DNA of 64,000 nt. It comes from Rhizopus arrhizus (taxonomy: Eukaryota > Mucoromycota > Mucoromycetes > Mucorales > Rhizopodaceae). Position 1 is the stretch's first letter. The number at the start of each line of letters is the position of its first letter. Where the stretch lies: positions 248,001-312,000 of the forward strand of contig JAKZZE010000015.1 in the NCBI GenBank assembly GCA_024220505.1, in the 5' to 3' direction. Under the pieces are notes generated by a model. That model saw only the letters and a program-made list of their open reading frames with translations. It searched no databases and had not been told where the DNA came from. Shown in pieces: positions 33,626-46,899 of the stretch. The translations under genes were made by a program, and so were the position numbers.

Positions 33626-36495
33626 TTGAAGAATAGAAAGAGAAGAAAAAAAAGGTACGCGTGTACAAATAGGCAGAAAAAAGAAACGGCTGCTGTGTTT
33701 TAATTTTTAATTTCTCAGGCTCACTTTGTCATGTTTTTGGGGACAATGTAACATCTATTTTCTGGTGTTTGTATAAGCTGCTTTTTTAAATGGGTTATAC
33801 AAACCATTTTTCACGTATTTATTTTTATAAATGAGTATATCTTGATATTCTTTCTATCGTTAGTTGTATATATACAATTAAACGAACGTTAAAACCATCA
33901 GTATTCCTGTGTTGATATAACGTGAATAAAATGACGTATGTTAGGTTTTTAGTTAAAGTAGATATCATTGTCAGTCTTGTTCCCATCATCTTTTAAAAGG
34001 TGTAAGAGCAACCTTTGACCCAAATGATTACAAGATATTTTATTTTGTAGATAAGTATAAAAGGATTATTAATGATAAATAAAGTTAAACAATAATGCTG
34101 AATCATAACCTGTGAGCCCGCATACTAGAAGGCTTTATTAGTTGAGACCTACTTGGCTCAAAAAGTCATAACCTGTCAACTAGGACAATCATTACGAGGT
34201 TTGATGGAAAACTGATTGACTTTTAGCTTGTGGTTTTTGATAAGCTTTGTCAGCAATAGAGTTAAATATTGATAGTATATGAAGACTTGGCTTTAATGAA
34301 CATGTTATTAAAATGTGTCAACTATCGTGCTTTAATAGCTCAAAAACAGCTTTATTGGACCAGAAAAAATTGCTCATTAGCAGTATATGAATCCTATTTT
34401 TTATCACTGGTCTCAAACAGTAATATAGAGAAGGAGAATTTACATAAGAAAACTAAAGGATTTCAGGGGCTATATTTCTTTATCAGCCATCTGAACGTTA
34501 GAAACGATATTAATCAAATTGATAATATAGTTTGAAATAGTAGGGAGAGGAGATTGGTATTTTTATACCATGCATTACGTGTAGGAATAGGTATCCAAGT
34601 TTAAAAAAGGAATTAAATTAAATACATCTCTTGTTTCAAAAGCAAATCTTTTTCTACATTGAATATGGCTTTCACAGAAAGATAAAGATCAAGTCTGCCT
34701 ATATACATGTGTCTTTATGGGAAAAAAAAATTCATAGGCCTTTAAAAAGATAAAAGTTAATGCCGAAAGTAGTGGCACAAACGAAATATGAGAAAATACC
34801 ATTCATGGTTAATGCTGTTTAATTTTTACTAAAGAGATTCCCTTCTATTTTAACGTATGGTATTAAATAATAAGTTACTATTTATCATATACTATCAAAC
34901 AATCCACTGTGTTTGTCTATTCGTGGTTTAGAAAGGTTTTGCTCTTTTAATATTCTCTTTTACAGAAAAGATTTCAGAATTCTTATTTAAAAAGTTTTTC
35001 TTTTCTTTTTATTCAATGTTGTTTTGAGCAATGACAGCTGGTCAAATGAATAGTTGGCAGCCGCGATCAAGGAGTTGGAAAAACCTGATGGGCTCTTACC
35101 TTAGACCCAACATGTTGGGTAGATATGGGATATCTGACATGGGCTTTTAGACAAAAAAAATCGAGGATTGGACAAAGACATCCTCGAACCTTATTCCCAA
35201 TTCTTGTCAAAGGAAGCCTTATTTAATCACCAGTTTGAGGGCTGGTTTTCTTGGCAGCATGATTGAATGGGACAAACTCAAGAAGCGCTTTAAACATCTT
35301 TAAGTAGATCACAAATTGCGTGAAAGAGTGTCAAAGTTATTGGCTATCAAAAGATAGCCTGTTAACATTGTCCGCTGATTTTTTGTGGAATTAAGGCATA
35401 TTCAAATGTAGAGTCAATAAAGATAATTTTCCACTCACCAAGAAATTACACTTCTCCCTAATAGTACTACATGTCAGCCAGTTTATTTTCCTATTATGAA
35501 CTGAGTCATAGATGGCTGCAAAAGCTATGATTTGGACCTGGCATAAAAGCTACAAGAAGTTCATAAACAATAAGCACAGAAAAGAGGATAGTATCCAGAC
35601 AGTCACGTAATGGGTTCTTATTAAAGCATTTATCATACAAACATCCAGTAAATCATCCTTTCATGATCAGGTTGATTTTCTGAAGACCATCTTCTTCGCG
35701 TAAGCTATCCATGTATAATGTGTTCAACCGTTCATTTTTTGTAAACCCAATAAGGGCACTGTAAGCGTCAAGGGTTCGTGTGATAAAGTCGATCTCACCA
35801 AGGTAAGGACGAGAAGAGTTGATGGGCTCATTTGTTACGCAAGTGGTTGTCACATCAAAGGCCAGTAGCCTGAATGGCCATTTCCAACAGTGAAACTTGA
35901 GTCATCTGCAGTTGACTGCACTGATAGCGTCAATTCCTACACTTGTAGGCCCTCAAGTACTCATGCTGTCAGGCATGGCCATTTTGGAGTTGGAAATACA
36001 ACTTTACAACGTTTGATTGGCCATTCATGCTTTTTTCAGTTGAAGTCACCGCATTGGCAATAGAAATGAAGGGAAAAAAAAAAAAGACGGACTGGGTGAT
36101 TCTTGAGAGAAATGTGAAAAGCACTATAGACTGTGAACTTGACTTGAACAACAACAAAAAAAAAGATGTGGACTGTTTAATGCAAGAAGTAATTCAGATT
36201 GATAGTAAGTCGTATAGCATAATTGGTTTTCTCGGATATTTTTATTTTGAATTTTGTCAAGTGTCTTGTGTGTATAAGTATGGTATTATAGACAACCTGC
36301 TTTAATAGAACTTCCTTCACCGCTTAACAATCTCGGTTGAGGCATTGATGGTGATGAACAAGAGCAGGAGAGAAAGAGAGGGAGGTAGATGAGGAATCTG
36401 ATGCTATTAAAAGTCTTGGAAACAGAGTGAATGATACTAAAGGCCTTGTAAAGTACAAGGTTGATTTATGTTTTATTAGTCATTTATAATGTTCA
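33626..36495. other. Intergenic with possible element traces
   Basis: 2.9 kb without a supportable gene. A stretch at 35260-35400 (plus) encodes EWDKLKKRFKHL and HKLRERVSKL with stops, weakly like a retroelement gag. A minus frame at 35653-35853 (about 66 aa) has no recognised family. A plus frame at 34269-34535 is likewise unassigned. Confidence 0.45.
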
Positions 36496-38838
36496 CTAAA
36501 AGAAATCATTGGTAGAATGAGTGCTAGTGGTCAAATAGCTCGAACGATTATTTTCTTCTTCTTCTTGTACGGATGAAACTCTTCTGTGAGCCATGTAACC
36601 ACCTTGTCTTAGATCCAATAGATTCAGTAATGTATGATATAAGAATTTATAAGCCCAAATGTTGCCTCTGACCCGACGTATATCAACAACATATAGACCA
36701 GGCAAGTTTTCTATTTTAGATAATTCAACCGTGAATTGAACTTCTTCTGCTGTATCCACACCTTGTTCACCGTAGATGCTTTCTTCATGTCGATTGTTAT
36801 TGTTATTAAAGAATAACTTTAATGAATTTCTTTTTGGTTGATGATGTTTAGAAGGTCGAATGCATTTTATTTTAAAGTCGTGAACTCGCTTCATTGAAAT
36901 TCCCATTGATTTTAATGCATCTTTAATTGTAAATAATATTTCATTGGGTGCTTTGGATGTAAGCGCGTCTTGATCAACAGCCCCTTTGTGTATTCGGAGT
37001 TTCGAATCGTTGAAATCGGCTGCATAGGAACCAAGTGGTTTGCCGATAGACATGGCACGGATAGGGTGAATAGAACTCACTGGTCTTTCAGGTAAATTAA
37101 ATCTTTCGTAGGTATTATTATTATTATTAATATTGTTATCATTGTCTTTAAAGAAGTTAGTAAATAGTATTCAATGACAAGAGACTTACTTGTGTGCTTG
37201 CTATTACGTTTAAACCAATTCTTAAACTTTTTTCCTTTTGATGCCTTCTTTTGAGTCATTATTGTTTGTTCGGAAACAGAAGGTAAAATAGTTAGTTTTG
37301 GTTGTTTTCTATCTTGTGTATCGCTCATCGTTCTTTGACGTGGTTGAGCACTTTGGGATCGAATTGGTGTTGGTGATGTTTTTCTGACAGAGACATGTCT
37401 TGAAATAGCCGAAAAGAATTTGGATTGAAATAATGAATTTGATTTTTCTTGTTCAAAGACATCTCTTTTTTCTTCTGGTGTCGAAGGATGACTTTGTTCT
37501 TCATCATCTTCTTCATTGACGACTAAAGAAGGAATATCCTCTATGCTTTGTGTTGTACAAATGACCCCATGCTCTTGATCCCGAGATTCCGATAGATTGT
37601 TTGTCTGTGATACGGAAATAGACAACCGAGCGTCCGAGGTTATAGATTCTAATTCTTTGATAGATTTATATAATAAGTCATGATAATCTTCCAACCAAGG
37701 ATGAGATCTGATTTCATCCATTGTACATCGTTTACTGGGATCGGGTACAAGCATACGTTTAAGTAAATCTTTGGCTTCTTCACTCATTGAAGTGGGTAAT
37801 TCGAGTGGGGTACTGAGGATATATTTGTACAACAAGTGAATATTAGCTCCTTGTGGGTTATTGGGATCATCATCAAAGGGTAAATAACCACACAACATAG
37901 CAAACAAGATCACACCGCAAGACCAAATATCGACTGCTGTTCCTACATAATGAATGTTCTCATCGTCATTAATAACAAGCTCTGGTGCTGCATAACAAGG
38001 TGAACCACATGAAGTCACCATTAAATCCTGATGTTCCAATTTAAATCGATTTGCAAAACCAAAGTCAGTGATGATAATATCTCGGTCTTTACTTAATAGT
38101 AAGTTTTCCTTTTGTTTTTATGAGTACATTGATATCAATACAATCTATTGTTGAGAACACTTTACATTACCAATTTAAGATCTCTGTGAACGATATGTTT
38201 CTGATGCATGTAGTGTACACCACTTATCAATTGAGCAAATAATCTTTTGGCTTCATTTTCTTGTAAATAATGATGCTTTAAGATGTAATCAAATAATTCA
38301 CCACCTAATGACATTAGGGAATTAGTGCAAAAATATAATTTATATTTGATTTCCTTGTATATACCAAATGCACGTTGTAAGACAATACCAATGTAATTCT
38401 TTATATCCAATACTTCATATAAGCTTACGATATGAGGATGACAAACAGACTGAAATCATTAGTATCAATATTTCATCTTATCTCTCTTTACCTTCAAAAC
38501 AGATATCTCCCTTTCCAGTTTGGTTTCTAATGATGCTTGTCTAACGTGTTCTTTCTTTATTAATTTGATAGCAACCTAATCATACTTAATATCATTTACA
38601 TATTCTCTAATTTACTCACATCTTGTTCTGTTTCAACATGAACACCCACTTTCACTTTTGCAAATTCACCTTCACCTAACGTTTGAAGCAGTAAATAAGG
38701 TCCAAAATAAGTAGGTGTCTTGTGCCTTGATTCATAACCATATTTTTTGTAAATCTCTTGATGCCAGCCATCATCCTGTTCAAATTCGTTATTTGTAATC
38801 ATAGGATAAGCTCGTTGATAGTTTAATGTCTCATTCAT
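36496..38838 (-). CDS. Ser/Thr protein kinase, Kin4/Ppk1-like, with KA1 domain
   Basis: Minus exons 38838-38620, 38575-38492, 38449-38365, 38304-38171, 38108-37190 and 37145-36496 give 696 aa. The kinase domain starts near residue 46: GPYLLLQTLGEGEFAKVKVG, VAIKLIKKE, HRDLKLENLLL, TDFGFANRF, GSPCYAAPEL and WSCGVILFAMLCGYLPFDDD, all catalytic residues present. A disordered Ser/Gln-rich linker follows. Near the C-terminus VQFTVELSKIENLPGLYVVD and RRVRGNIWAYKFLYHTLLNL form a KA1-type membrane or autoinhibitory domain. The glycine-loop wording and KA1 suggest the Kin4/Frk1/Ppk family (spindle-position or nutrient control), but MARK/Kin1 relatives cannot be excluded. Confidence 0.9.
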
Positions 38839-39066
38839 CGTTTTCAAAGAAGAAGAGAAAAAAAAAAAAAAAAAAATTGTGTTTAATTTTCATTTAAAGA
38901 AAAAAACGTGATAGTGTCACACACATGTACAAAAAAGAATGCCTTGATTTATTTTTCACTGTCAATAATAAAGTAGTAAAATAAATGATATTTAAACTTA
39001 CTATATAAAATAAACACGCGCTTTTATTTTTTATTTTTAAAAGTTGAGAGTCGAGAAATAAGTTTA

Positions 39067-39252
39067 TCATTTCGCTTTATACTTGTCTAATTGAGCACGT
39101 TGTTCCTCCTAAATACACAATAGTTAGTTTATCAATCATAAAAAAATAAACAAATGACTTACAGGTGAATATTCTGGGTTATTAAATATCAGCACTACTT
39201 TAGTTGCCTTCTTTTTATTCACATTCGTTGGTTGAACAGGTGCATTCTCTGT

Positions 39253-39297
<45 letters not shown>

Positions 39298-40404
39298 TTG
39301 TTGCTGTTGCTGTATTGCTGTATCTGGTGCTGGTGACGATGACTCTACTTTATTTATTATATCTGAGGATGGTGCACTTGGGGTTGGTGAAGCTTGTGGA
39401 GGATTTATAGATGTTTCTGGTGCAGTTACAACCGTGGTTGGAGAAGCAACTGGAGGTACTGGCGGTGCAGCTCCATAAGGTGGGTATCCCACTGGTGCTG
39501 CTGGTGCTGGTGCTGCAGGGTAAGGTCTATGTAAATCGTTAATATTCACTCTTTTTGCACTCTTTTTCATTATTTACGCCGGTGGATAACCATAAGCTGG
39601 GGGATAACCCCCAGGTGCAGCATAATAACCTGCATAGTATTGACTATAATAATCACCATACGCTTGTTGCTGTGTTGCTGATGGATCCTGACCATAATAA
39701 TATTGAGGAGCTGCTGCAACTGTAGAAGAAACATTACCTGTCATTGCTGGTGCAGTAATGGTTGCTGTGGTGGTAGTAGTAGTAGTGGCAGCAGCAGTAG
39801 TAGTCGCTGTGTTATTACCACCTGCCTTATGAGCGGCCATTTGTTGTTGAATATCTTCCAGGGTCAATTCACTGTATTGACCTGACCCACCTGCTGTCTT
39901 GGCCTTCTTATTATTTAATCCAGCTACTTTGAGCTCATGAGCAATAATATCTTCTTCAGGAATACCTTCCATTCCAAAGATCTCTACATCTAAACTATCT
40001 CTTCCCGGAAGCGCATTAGGAACTCTGTTTTTATTAAAGAGGTTAGTTTATACATCACAGTCAATCTATAAGATACTTTGCTTGTAAATTTCAAGTTTGT
40101 GAACCTGCTGAGCATGCACAACCATACCACCCGCAGTTGCTAAAAAAAAGTGATTTAGTTTTTTTTTTTTTAAAAAATCATGTATGTAAATACTTTACTT
40201 AGCTTCTTATTACAAACCTCACACTTGAAATGTTTTGCCTATATTTCAAAAGCAGTCAATACATAATCTATCCAATGGAAAAAAAAAAAAAAAATAGCTT
40301 TTATTTACTCTTTGATGAGTGACCAAGACTTTATCATCTTCAAAATCCTTTTCACAATACCAGCACCAAGGTCTAATTTGTTTTGTCTTTCTCTTTTTGC
40401 CCAT
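39067..40404 (-). CDS. BuGZ/ZNF207-like two-C2H2 zinc-finger protein with GLEBS motif
   Basis: Orthologue-like to animal BuGZ, a Bub3-binding spindle-matrix protein. Minus exons 40404-40309, 40238-40199, 40139-40077, 40022-39578, 39526-39163 and 39108-39067 give 349 aa in phase. The N-terminus reads RPWCWYCEKDFEDDKVLVTH and AKHFKCEVCNKKLTTAGGM, two C2H2 fingers, followed by IPNALPGRDSLDVEIFGMEG and IPEED as in ZNF207. The middle is Ala/Thr/Gly/Tyr/Pro-rich low complexity with a polyGln run. The end carries LIFNNPEYSPEEQRAQLDKY, a GLEBS-like Bub3-binding motif split by the last intron after SP. The TAA at 39576-39574 lies inside an intron (donor 39577), so it is not a stop. Confidence 0.9.
39253..39312 (-). 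repeat. CAG/CAA repeat encoding about 20 Gln
   Basis: Uninterrupted mixed CAA/CAG codons on the minus strand inside the BuGZ-like gene, giving a polyglutamine run of about 20 residues. Likely variable in length between strains. Confidence 0.85.
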
Positions 40405-40471
40405 TTTGTTTATTTCTTACTAGATTTTAGTCTTTTTTTTTTAAAAAAAAGAGAGAGAGAGAGAAACGCGC

Positions 40472-40502
<31 letters not shown>

Positions 40503-41629
40503 TTTTAGACTGTGACGTAAATAATTTTACTGCTCATATTTATTTGAGCAGTTTAACATTTTGTGTCAGATAAGATTTTAATGAATAGCTTTTTAGTCCA
40601 AGCATAATGTAGGATATTTAAATTAGAGAGACAATAACTCAAAGTTATCAATAGAAACAGTTATCCTGGTGTTTTTGTAAAACATAGGTCTAAAGAGGCC
40701 GTTGAACATTGGATATTAACAAAACAAAAAGACTATTTCACTTCTAAAAGTGATTGTGAAGCAGCAAATCAGTAATATCTTGTTTATTCTTTTGAGATAC
40801 TTCTTAAATGATCCATACATTATATCTTTAACCTAGTTATTCATATTTGCTACTGTACATCCTATGTCTAAGCAGGTTGATTCCGTCCTTTTCTATTACA
40901 ATTATTTTATGTTCATTTACATCACCAAAAGTGATTTTTTGGTAAATGCTATCACGTTTAAAAAGTGAAAGATATTTCTTTATTCCTGAAGAATTGAATG
41001 TGGTATAAACATTCTATTTTGTAGCTCATGAAAAATGTAAATAAATCTTGTAAACAAAAGTCCACTCTATCCTAAACTTTCTTCTTTAAAAGATCAAATA
41101 TTTTTGTAGAAAGGATGAGAATTATTAGTGAAATGAAGAGAAAGGTATGTGAGGTTTATATGAAGAAATCAGTCGATTGAAATCGATTGACAAAAATAAA
41201 CACCTTTTTTGTATTTGCATTCCCCCCCTCTTCCCCTCTTTTCTCTTCCCCTTGGGAATTTATTGTCAACAGCAATTGAATGGATGTAAGTTTTTCTTTT
41301 TTGTATTCAATCTGTCTTAATTAGAATTGATGCCTAGAAGGACATATTGGATTTAATGTATGATGAATATAATAAGAAGCAAGATGATATAACTAAAGCC
41401 AATGTTTGACAATAAAAGAACACTTGTGAATGCATGGATTCATTTTTTTTAAAAAAAAAAAAAGAAAGAGAGAGAAGGGGGATTAGAATAAAAAATTCTG
41501 AGATAGAATAGGTTTTGATCATAAATCATCTGTACATGAAGTAAAGGAGGTCCAATCACATGTAGTTTATTGCATTATATAAAATGACACTTTTGCCCTC
41601 TTTTTCATTCTTTCATTCTTTCTTTCTTT
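40405..41629. other. Divergent intergenic region
   Basis: 1.2 kb between the BuGZ-like gene (minus) and the YML020W-like gene (plus), which start divergently. It contains a long poly-T tract at about 40472-40497 with adjacent GA runs and T-rich stretches near 41590-41625. No gene seen. Confidence 0.6.
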
Positions 41630-43694
41630 ATGCTTCATTGGTTGATGACAAACAAAACAAAGATATCAAAAAAAAAGAGCAGAGAAAGTGAGAAATCATT
41701 CATTTTATCTAAAGTACCAGCTAGTGTGAAATCAACTACGGTAAATGTTACAATAGAAGATAATTATGAAAAGGAACAAGTAGCGCAATCTTCAGCCTCA
41801 CTTTCACTTTCACTAGAATTAAGTAAACCAATTGAAATAATACAAAAACCAGATGCTTGTCATTCCATTCGACGTAAACAATCTCTCTTGATACGTTCAA
41901 CTAAAGTAGCCCCTGTCACATTCTCAACGAGTATATCTGCCAGTGGAAATCTGTCTGAGGAAGTGTTGAGGTCAACGAGAGTAATTGATTATTTAACAAA
42001 AGAGATTGAAAAGGATGATATAATATCACATCAGCCGATGAATAATGATCTCTGTCAGCAGAGTGATATTGAATCCACGTGTGATCAGAATGGTTTATTG
42101 AATTGGTTAAAGAGGTTGAGAGAGGATGGGACAGATGATAAATTAGAACGTCATGATTCGAGCATAGACATAGATTATAATAAACATAACAAGACTGACA
42201 GCATACGTCTGTCACCTTCAAATAATTCATTAAAAAGACAAGAGAATCAAGTCTTGCCTACCTTCAATTCATTATTCATACCAGAACAAGAGCAGACAAA
42301 TAACTATCATAATCTTCTTGTGAAAACAATCAACGCGATCAATTCCTATTTGATACCACCCAAAGAACAATTAATTAACTCTCACTGGTTTGCAAATAAA
42401 ATGAAGGATAAATTTTCACATTTTGTACAAGATATCAAATCATTGGATAAAAGAATGGATAAAAGAATTGTAATCATCGGTGTACATGGTTGGTTTCCAA
42501 TGAAGGTAATCAAATTGGATCATTAATTATCATCCTTCACTTCTCACACACACACAAAGCTTGTTCGTAGCATGATTGGTGAACCAACAGGAACATCCAT
42601 CAAGTTTTGTGAACAAACTGCTTCAGCCGTCAAACAATATTTCAAGACCGAACATCAGGTCACACTACCTAATCATGCCATCACACTTGTACCATTAGAA
42701 GGAGAAGGAAAAGTAGAAGAGAGAGTGAAGGAACTGTATGAGAAGTTGGTTGATAACTATCGATGGCTTGAGGCTGTTTCTTCTGCTGATATTATCTTTT
42801 GGGCTACTCATTCTCAAGGAACGCCTGTGTCTGTTTTGTTGTTGAAAATGTTATTAGAAAGGGGTCATATTCATACCATCAGACAATCCATCTGTTTATT
42901 GGCCATGGCAGGTATATCTCAAGGTCCATTTCCTGCCTTGAAAGGTAGCTTGATCGTAAAGGTAATCTGTCCTTGTCTGTTGATTGTTACTCATCTCTCT
43001 TTAGTATTTTGAAGCTGATGCTGCACGTGAACTATTTGAATTTATGGACTCTGACAGTCCCATCTCAAAACGATATCATCAAGCACTCACTTATATTCTA
43101 AACAATCACATCAAAATAGCCTTGACTGGATCCATGCAAGATCAAGTTGTACCTTTACACTCTGCAGTGATGTCCAATCTACATCACCCAAACATCCTAC
43201 GCTCTATTTATATCGATGGTCACTTTTATTCTTCAGATGACTTTTTAGTTCAACTCGTCGTATTCTCACTACGACTACGTAACCTTGGTTTATCAGATCA
43301 CGGTTTACTCATCCATCTCAGTGAGGTATTGGCTGGGAATATCTATGTTATCGAAGGTGGCCACTCTACTATTTATGAAGAACTCAACGTGTACATGACA
43401 GCTGTGAAATACATGTTTGAATCTTCTCCACTTGGCAACTATCGTCGTCACTCTCTTACCATTTCACATCAAGAAGTAATTATAGAACCATTTCAGGCAA
43501 AACAAAATCAAAATCCATATTATATTCCTTGGATCATGCGTGGTATTTGTAATGATCCATCGATCGTATCCAATCAAGAATTAAAAACAGAATTAAATAC
43601 ACTCCTTTGCTTGTATAATCAGTGGAATCCAACAAGTAACAAACTGAAAGAATTGAAATTCAAATTAGATCCACTTAAAACATTAAACTTTTAA
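41630..43694 (+). CDS. YML020W-like alpha/beta-hydrolase-type protein
   Basis: Uncharacterised conserved fungal protein. Exons 41630-42505, 42560-42961 and 43005-43694 give 655 aa. The first 240 residues are low-complexity and Ser-rich. The conserved part starts at RIVIIGVHGWFPMK, which looks like the first strand of an alpha/beta hydrolase, then LVRSMIGEPTGTS and IIFWATHSQGTPVSVLLL. This is a nucleophile elbow with HSQG where the first Gly of GxSxG is Thr. Later MQDQVVPLHSA resembles the Asp/His end of the fold. The family is the one I know from yeast YML020W. Enzyme activity is inferred from fold pattern only. The stop lies 27 bp from the PAN3 stop on the other strand. Confidence 0.85.
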
Positions 43695-43721
43695 CTTTTT
43701 TTTTTTTTATTTTTTATTTTT

Positions 43722-46262
43722 TTATTTTCTTCCAGAATTTAAATCTGTAAATGCAGACGTGATGCAATTTTTGATTTCTTTAAAACTTACAACCAGACAC
43801 GATTGTTCATCTCTGGACATCAACATAATCTTTTCATCCACACCTGCATCCAACTATAAAAAATATTAGATAATAAACTGAATTAAATTACTTTACCTTC
43901 TTTAGACATGTCAATACATGCACCATATCTATCACTGGTTGACCATGTTCATCTACTTGATGAAATACATAATCACGAAATAGTTTAATAAGATACCGAT
44001 CTCCTGTTTCAGACCAACTTGGATCCATATCAAACCTATATTAAATGCTCAAGTATTCTTTCAAGTGAATGTATATTATTATTTACTCTGGTCTTTCATT
44101 GACAAATCCCATTTTTGATATTAACTTTACAATCCTACCATTTTCCAATTCTCTTCCCAACTGTCTTTCTAATTCATCATTACGACTATTGAAATAAAGT
44201 GTTAAAAAGTTACAGTAGAGTTATTCACATACAAGTGATTGTGATTAATTTCTTCTAATATACGTGATCCAATCAATATCAATACGTCATCAATCTTCTT
44301 TTCAGTTTCTTGATCCATCAAAAAGGATACAAAATGATTCAATTCTTTTGAATAATATCTGGACATGTACGCAACTGCCTCATCCTCATTTGCTATTGTC
44401 TGAGAATGACATGCGAGTGTGATGATCAGCTGACCCAAGCATATCAAATCCTGCTTTTGTTGATCATCTACCACTAATTTGCCTTGTAAAATATCCAAGA
44501 TACCAAGTCCACTCAATCTCAATCGATCATTTCTCGTTGTCAAAATCCGATTGAGTTCAATATTTCTACAGGCTAATCCAGCACTGTGTACTGTTTTGAT
44601 GGCTGAAGAAATCTGAACAATATAATTCCACAACATCTTTTCAGATATCACAAGTGGTGTTTTGCTGTGTGAAGGTTTAAAGATGGGTGTTCTAAAGTAA
44701 TTTTGTAATAAAGTCTTTGCACATGGATGATAATCATAAACAAATACAAGCGCTACACATCTTATTGTTAACCTTTTTTCTTATAACTCATTTTGTTATT
44801 TACAGTCATCACCGAATGCTTTTGTGATAAAAACATCTCTAAAAGAAACAATGTTGCAATGCCTAATGCTTCTTAAGCTCTCTGCAATGGATACAGCCTC
44901 TTCATGTACTTTAGAATATCCTTCAATCCTCACAAGTGCATAACTGCGTCTATCAATTTTGCATGTCGCTTTATACACCGTTGCTGGATGTTCATCATAA
45001 TGTCCCATCTTTTCTTGCTGTTGTTCAAGTGGATATAATGAATGATAAATGTGTACTTCTGCTGGTAAAGTTGGATCATTCCCTATTACCTTATCAATAC
45101 AAAATGCTCCCTTTCTCTCTCTCACCCTATAAAAACAAACCTGCTGTTGTCATCCACTGTGCCTCATTATATTGGGTTAATTCTTCTCTTATTTTATCAG
45201 GAATAAAAAATGATTGAATTGGTTTTTGATGAGGCAAAAGATGTGCTGGATGTGATAAGCTATTAGAATAAAAATGATGTTGCAACTAATGCATAAATAT
45301 AAAATAAGCTTTCTGTCGTGTATCTTTTTCTATTTTCTTTAAAAAAAAATTACAGGTTGTCTAGGAAAAGCAGTTGAATGATTCATAAAATAAGGATCTG
45401 CAGATGTCGGTGTTGGAAGCATGTTCATATTAGGCATTAGAGGATGTTGTGTTGAATGTTCAAACTCTTCTGCTAATGGTTGCATCTCTTGTAGTTCAAG
45501 AAACTCCTATAAGGCGTTTTAGAAAGAATGTGTTTCATTATATTTCTTATTTTTTACATCTTCTGCAATGTTGAGTTGAGAAACATCAACATCTTCAAGT
45601 GAATCCACTGTTTCTTCATTAATTGGACTAACATAGAATAATGAATATTTGTGCAAAATGTATTTAAACATACGTGTTTGCATCGACTGTAGAAACATCT
45701 GCTTGGAAAGAGAAATCATTAATTCAGCACGAAGATTATTATAAGTTATTTACCTGGCAACGAGGATGTACTGGTTTCCACGGTAAATCGAGGAACAAAC
45801 TCTGGTGCATTAATATTACTAACCGAAACCGAAGAAATTATTGATGGTTTGCTTCTACTGTGTAAATATTATGATCAATCTTTTTGTTATTGAAATGTGG
45901 GGTTTATATAAAGAACTTACTCTCCAAGATTAGTTGCATTCTATTTTTATATATATTTGTAATGAGTCATATAAAAATTGCATGTGCACGCTTTTATTGT
46001 TTTTACCGTCGAATGACTAAATTCACAACCCTTTCCTTCATATTTGCAATAACCGTGGATGATGACATTTCGACAAAGGCGCTTATCGTTTCCTAATCTG
46101 CCATTAACCAATTTAATTGCAAAAAAAAATTTGAAACAAACCTTTAAAAGAAACCTTTTGTGGTGTTTTGGGCTGCTCCTCTGTTGAAGAAGGAGCAACT
46201 ATCGGGATGACAGAAGGTGCTTTTGAAGGAATGATTATGTTTCCAGTGAGTGAGGTTTGCAT
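43722..46262 (-). CDS. PAN3: PAN3, pseudokinase subunit of the PAN2-PAN3 deadenylase
   Basis: Recruits the PAN2 nuclease to poly(A) tails for mRNA deadenylation. Minus exons 46262-46142, 46092-46007, 45940-45921, 45857-45754, 45698-45674, 45627-45558, 45506-45354, 45285-45141, 45082-44804, 44752-44233, 44185-44087, 44035-43897 and 43853-43722 give 630 aa in phase. Features: a CCCH zinc finger ([20 protein letters not shown]), an Ala/Pro/Ser-rich linker with [10 protein letters not shown], the block [15 protein letters not shown], a pseudokinase domain in which HRD is CRN ([12 protein letters not shown]) and DFG is SGLG, then [15 protein letters not shown] and the C-terminal coiled coil/knob ([11 protein letters not shown]). 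Two exons are only 20 and 25 nt. The first exon (start 46262) is the least certain. Confidence 0.92.
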
Positions 46263-46899
46263 TATTACGAAAAAAAAAAGACTCTCGCATAATTTTTTGA
46301 GAGGTTGAAGTTACAAAACAAAGATCGTGTCGGAGTATCAAAACCACAGACATCACAACTGGGTATTTTTTTTCTAGGACGTTAAGGAATATCTAAACAA
46401 CCATATACTGCAGCAGTCACGATTTTTTAACAACTTAAAAACGACTTAACAGAAAGTTTTTTGGTTACTCTCCTTTTTTTAATAGTTACTTCATTTGATT
46501 CTGATGCTTCGCCAAAAGGCAAGTCTTCTGATATTAACACATTGGTTGCTTCTTTCTTTATTGTTTTTGTTTCACGATGCTCATATACGAAGCAACGCGT
46601 CTCCTTTGGCAACAAACAAGCTTTCAGTGCCTCTTTGGACATATGAAAAATAGCAGTATCATTTCTCTTATGAACATGAGTCTGAATTTTGATCCAGCTG
46701 GCATGATGAGTAGCAACATTGGAATATCAAGCATCAAATTCGATTTCGTCTGCAAACTGGGATATTGGCCAAAGGTACATTAGCATATTCAGGGAGCGTT
46801 TCTTTGAGCAAAAAGATATGGAAAAATTTTAATAGATGAAAAGGACAACATTTGATAAATTGTTGTCAGTTCTAGTGACAAACTTTTTGATGCGCTGAA
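46263..46899. other. Unassigned region upstream of PAN3
   Basis: Contains a minus open frame (46427-46642, 71 aa, Lys/Glu-rich, starting MSKEALKACLLPKE) that I do not recognise. Flanked by element relics, so it may be decayed element coding sequence. Confidence 0.4.

Noticed and set aside
35260..35400. Possible Ty3/gypsy gag trace (EWDKLKKRFKHL)
   Set aside because: Too short and interrupted by stops, with no protease, RT or LTR nearby. Kept only as a remark in the intergenic entry.
39571..39576. In-frame TAA splitting the BuGZ-like gene into two genes
   Set aside because: The TAA is inside an intron (GTAAAT donor at 39577, acceptor ATAG before 39526). Phases fit and the C-terminal GLEBS motif belongs to the same protein.
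45119..45141. A 22-nt intron in PAN3
   Set aside because: Too short. A normal 58-bp intron 45140-45083 restores [20 protein letters not shown] in phase.
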